From Whitmania pigra (lineage: Eukaryota; Annelida; Clitellata; Hirudinida; Haemopidae), in contig JAJTWR010000437.1 in NCBI GenBank assembly GCA_021613335.1, positions 617,001-681,000 of the forward strand: 64,000 nt of DNA, given 5' to 3'. Position 1 is the first letter of the stretch, and each line of letters begins with the position of its first letter. The notes under the pieces were generated by a model. That model was not told the DNA's origin and did not search any database. It was given only the letters and a program-made list of their open reading frames with translations. Position numbers and translations under genes: made by a program. Of the stretch, positions 61,930 through 64,000 are shown piece by piece.

Positions 61930-62210
61930 AAGTGTGAAGAAGCCAATGAGAGCTTTCATTACCGCAGTTGGCAAGTGGGGCGTTACGAACGACATAAAAA
62001 GGCCAAAGAAAGCCTTGCATAATCGAAGTTTGCCAGTGCAAAGCAAGTAGCATACGACGTGAAAAAGCCATTGACCTTTCATGACCGCTGTAGGCAAACT
62101 GGGGTGGAGATGATCGACATAACAAGGCCAATGAGAGCCTCGCATAGTCGAAGTTTGCAGGTAACATGTAACATGACGAAGTCATTGAGAGCTTTCGCAG
62201 TCGCTCCAGT
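61930..62210. repeat. about 124-bp tandem repeat, 2.3 copies
   Basis: Units begin GAAGCCAATGAGAGCTTTC, GAAAAAGCCATTGACCTTTC and GAAGTCATTGAGAGCTTTC and share ACGACATAA and GCATAATCGAAGTTTGC blocks. It lies directly 5' of the gypsy RT relic and may be part of that retroelement. Confidence 0.7.
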
Positions 62211-62269
62211 CACTCAATGACTGGGGAACTCCGGATGTCCAGGTTAGATAGAGTGCTTCAAATTCAAAG

Positions 62270-62730
62270 ACTTCGCTGAGAATATGCGGAGATCATTTAG
62301 TTACGGTAAACTCGCACCTCGAGTTTCACAGATAGCCGATGCCTTTGCCAGACGATCTTATGTGGAACTTGGCAGGAAGTCAATATTTTAACAAAATTGA
62401 CTTGGCAGATGCCTGTAACCAAATTAAAATGTCTTACGAATGTCAGAAACGATTTGCTCTGAGTACACACGGAGGAGTATTTTTAAAAGCCAGATTAACT
62501 TTCGAATCGTTTCAGCCATGGGTATTTTCAAGAAGTCATGGACAAACTTATGCATGATCTTCCAAGCATAGTCGTTTATTTTGACGATGTTCTGGTTGGT
62601 GAAACATGAACACATTCGGAATCTGAGGTTACTGCTTCAAAGACTTACTGACTAAGGGTCTTCGATGCAACCATAAAAATCTTCTTTTTTCAGCGAATCA
62701 GTTGAATATTTGTGTCGTAGCATTTCGCGT
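62270..62730 (+). pseudogene. Ty3/gypsy reverse transcriptase relic
   Basis: The plus frame has MPLPDDLMWNLAGSQYFNKI followed by DLADACNQIKM, i.e. the RT block with FxKIDLxxAYxQI. A frameshift follows near 62485-62540, then a frame with an FILTMFWLV segment that corresponds to a decayed V-Y-x-DD box, and an LRxLLQRLxxxGLRCNxKN-like stretch. Inactive. Confidence 0.85.
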
Positions 62731-62965
62731 TCAGGAGTTAGTCCAGGATTGATGCTGGAAGCAATGCTAGGACTAGAAAAAAGTTTCTTCCGGAATTGAC
62801 AACCATTGTATCGTTTGACAAGGAAGAACGAAAGATGGAATTGGACATCGGATCATCAAAATGCTTAGCAACACTCAAAGAAATTGTTAATTACAGATGC
62901 GATGCTTTTTCATTTTGATAAGTAGTTGCCAGTATTTTGTAATGAGATGCTTCCGAAGTGAGCGT

Positions 62966-63143
62966 CGATGATGTATGTGATGTACTTTTGTACGATGATG
63001 ATGTAGGTGATGTACTTTTGTACGATGATGATGTAGGTGATGTATTTTTGTATTATGATGATGTATGTGATGTACTTTTGTATGATGATGATGTATGTGA
63101 TGTACTTTTGTACGATGATGATGTAGGTGATGTACTTTTATAT
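62966..63143. repeat. 30-bp minisatellite, six copies
   Basis: Exact 30-bp period with the unit GATGATGATGTAGGTGATGT + ACTTTTGTAC and few variants. Because 30 is divisible by three the plus frame stays open, reading a DDVGDVLLYD decapeptide repeat inside a 97-codon frame (62958-63251). Confidence 0.9.
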
Positions 63144-63369
63144 AGGCTCTTAGATGCAACTGAGCATCCTACTTTCAACGCCTTCAAAACACTGTCTTCA
63201 GAAGACCTCAGAAAAACTAGTCAAAACAGTGAAATTCTAATAGTGAAATAGAGTGCGGCTACAGTCAAATTCACAGGGAGGATCTCGCTATTATGTTTGT
63301 TTTACATAAATTTCGGCCTTACATTTCCAGCAGAAAATTTATTCTGGTAACGGACACTCCTAACTTTAT

Positions 63370-63721
63370 TTGAACCATGAAAAGCCCAGGTGGGTTCCTG
63401 CAATTATTTTCAAGAAACTGGGTCGAAGACAAGTACTGGTGAAATCAGTTCCCCAGGGGCTACTAGTAAGAGTAGTAGTAAGATACATGTGAAGCAGATT
63501 CGTTCCAGATGCGGGGAAGATCAAGGTAATGATCCTGGCGATTACGATTGGAGCAGGTCATCTGACAAGGTCAACCGTCTTATGAACAAGAAACAAAGAA
63601 GAGAGTGAAATTTGCAGAGCCTGAACATTTTAAGACCATGGTCTAAGAACGAACTCTTCCGAGAAGATCAGAACGTCTCCGACAAAATTCCGCCCGAGAG
63701 GTTTAATTTTGAGGAATTTTA
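63370..63721 (+). pseudogene. Ty3/gypsy integrase C-terminal relic
   Basis: The plus frame near 63380 gives RWVPAIIFKKLGRRQVLVKS, matching the (K/R)WxPAxIxxxxGxxxYxV block after the integrase core. The tail near 63640-63720 contains RRSERLRQNSARE / PPERF, like gypsy polyprotein ends (RRSxRxRxPPxRF) read across a frameshift. Same orientation as the RT relic, so probably one element of which the middle is lost or scrambled. Confidence 0.7.
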
Positions 63722-64000
63722 AACTTGTCGCGCACTACTTAAGTTTCTGGACTTTGGCCTATTTTTGAGTTTTGTTGTTGTTTCGAGTTCGAGTTGAGTA
63801 TTGCTTTACTTTTCAGTTATATTAAAAGTTATTCTGAATTGTATGGTTATGAGTTTTCTGCTAACGAGTTTGACTTACAAATACAACAAAATTATTAATC
63901 ATTTATTAATTAAACAATTATTAATTACACTCTTTGTTAATTAAATAATAATCGTTTAAAAATTTATTTTAACATCATTACGAGTCCAAAGAGCTTGATT
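63722..64000. other. AT-rich end of window
   Basis: No gene seen. Possibly the 3' flank or a remnant LTR of the gypsy element; a matching 5' LTR was not found. Confidence 0.3.

Overview
The window is an AT-rich, intron-rich nuclear segment from an invertebrate metazoan. Genes are split by GT-AG introns, trinucleotide microsatellites are long (ATC, TAA and GTC runs), and remnants of mariner, Tigger/pogo, hAT, foldback, non-LTR and Ty3/gypsy elements are dense. A secreted C1q-domain protein and an LDLa-TM receptor fit an animal. I could not fix the phylum from sequence alone.

Layout. 1-9.5 kb: no recognisable gene, only microsatellites. 10.15-26.6 kb (minus): a complete TBC1D5 gene (Rab7 GAP, retromer partner), rebuilt as 20 coding exons per transcript whose phases all match (845 codons including stop). 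It carries two copies of one 103-nt exon that look mutually exclusive. About 700 bp away and divergently transcribed, 27.3-32.1 kb (plus) holds a complete SCAMP gene in 8 exons (326 aa). Both genes act in membrane trafficking and probably share a bidirectional promoter. Their introns host hAT elements with target-site duplications.

34.0-34.7 kb (plus): exon of a small protein with three C2H2 fingers and a KH-like segment. 36-38.5 kb: mariner and hAT relics. 38.8 kb (minus): a 62-aa secreted, strongly cationic amphipathic peptide, antimicrobial-like. 40.5-41.5 kb: BED finger, tandem duplication and reverse-transcriptase debris. 42.3-44.8 kb (plus): three-exon C1q-domain gene. 46.0-47.4 kb (plus): intronless FCP1/CTDP1-like phosphatase with an altered active-site motif. 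47.5-54.6 kb: mobile-element remnants plus one cysteine-rich secreted-type exon (53 kb, minus). 55.2-59.35 kb (minus): 3' part of an LDLa-TM receptor whose 5' exons were not found. Its intron carries a 1.2-kb foldback element with a 9-bp target duplication. 60.3-63.7 kb: Tigger deletion derivative and Ty3/gypsy remnants.

Most notable: the paired 103-nt TBC1D5 exons spanning the stretch between the two catalytic fingers; the foldback/MULE-like element; the intronless FCP1 copy with a D-to-N change; the C2H2/KH combination; and the cationic peptide. All homology calls are by eye from remembered family motifs; no database search was run.
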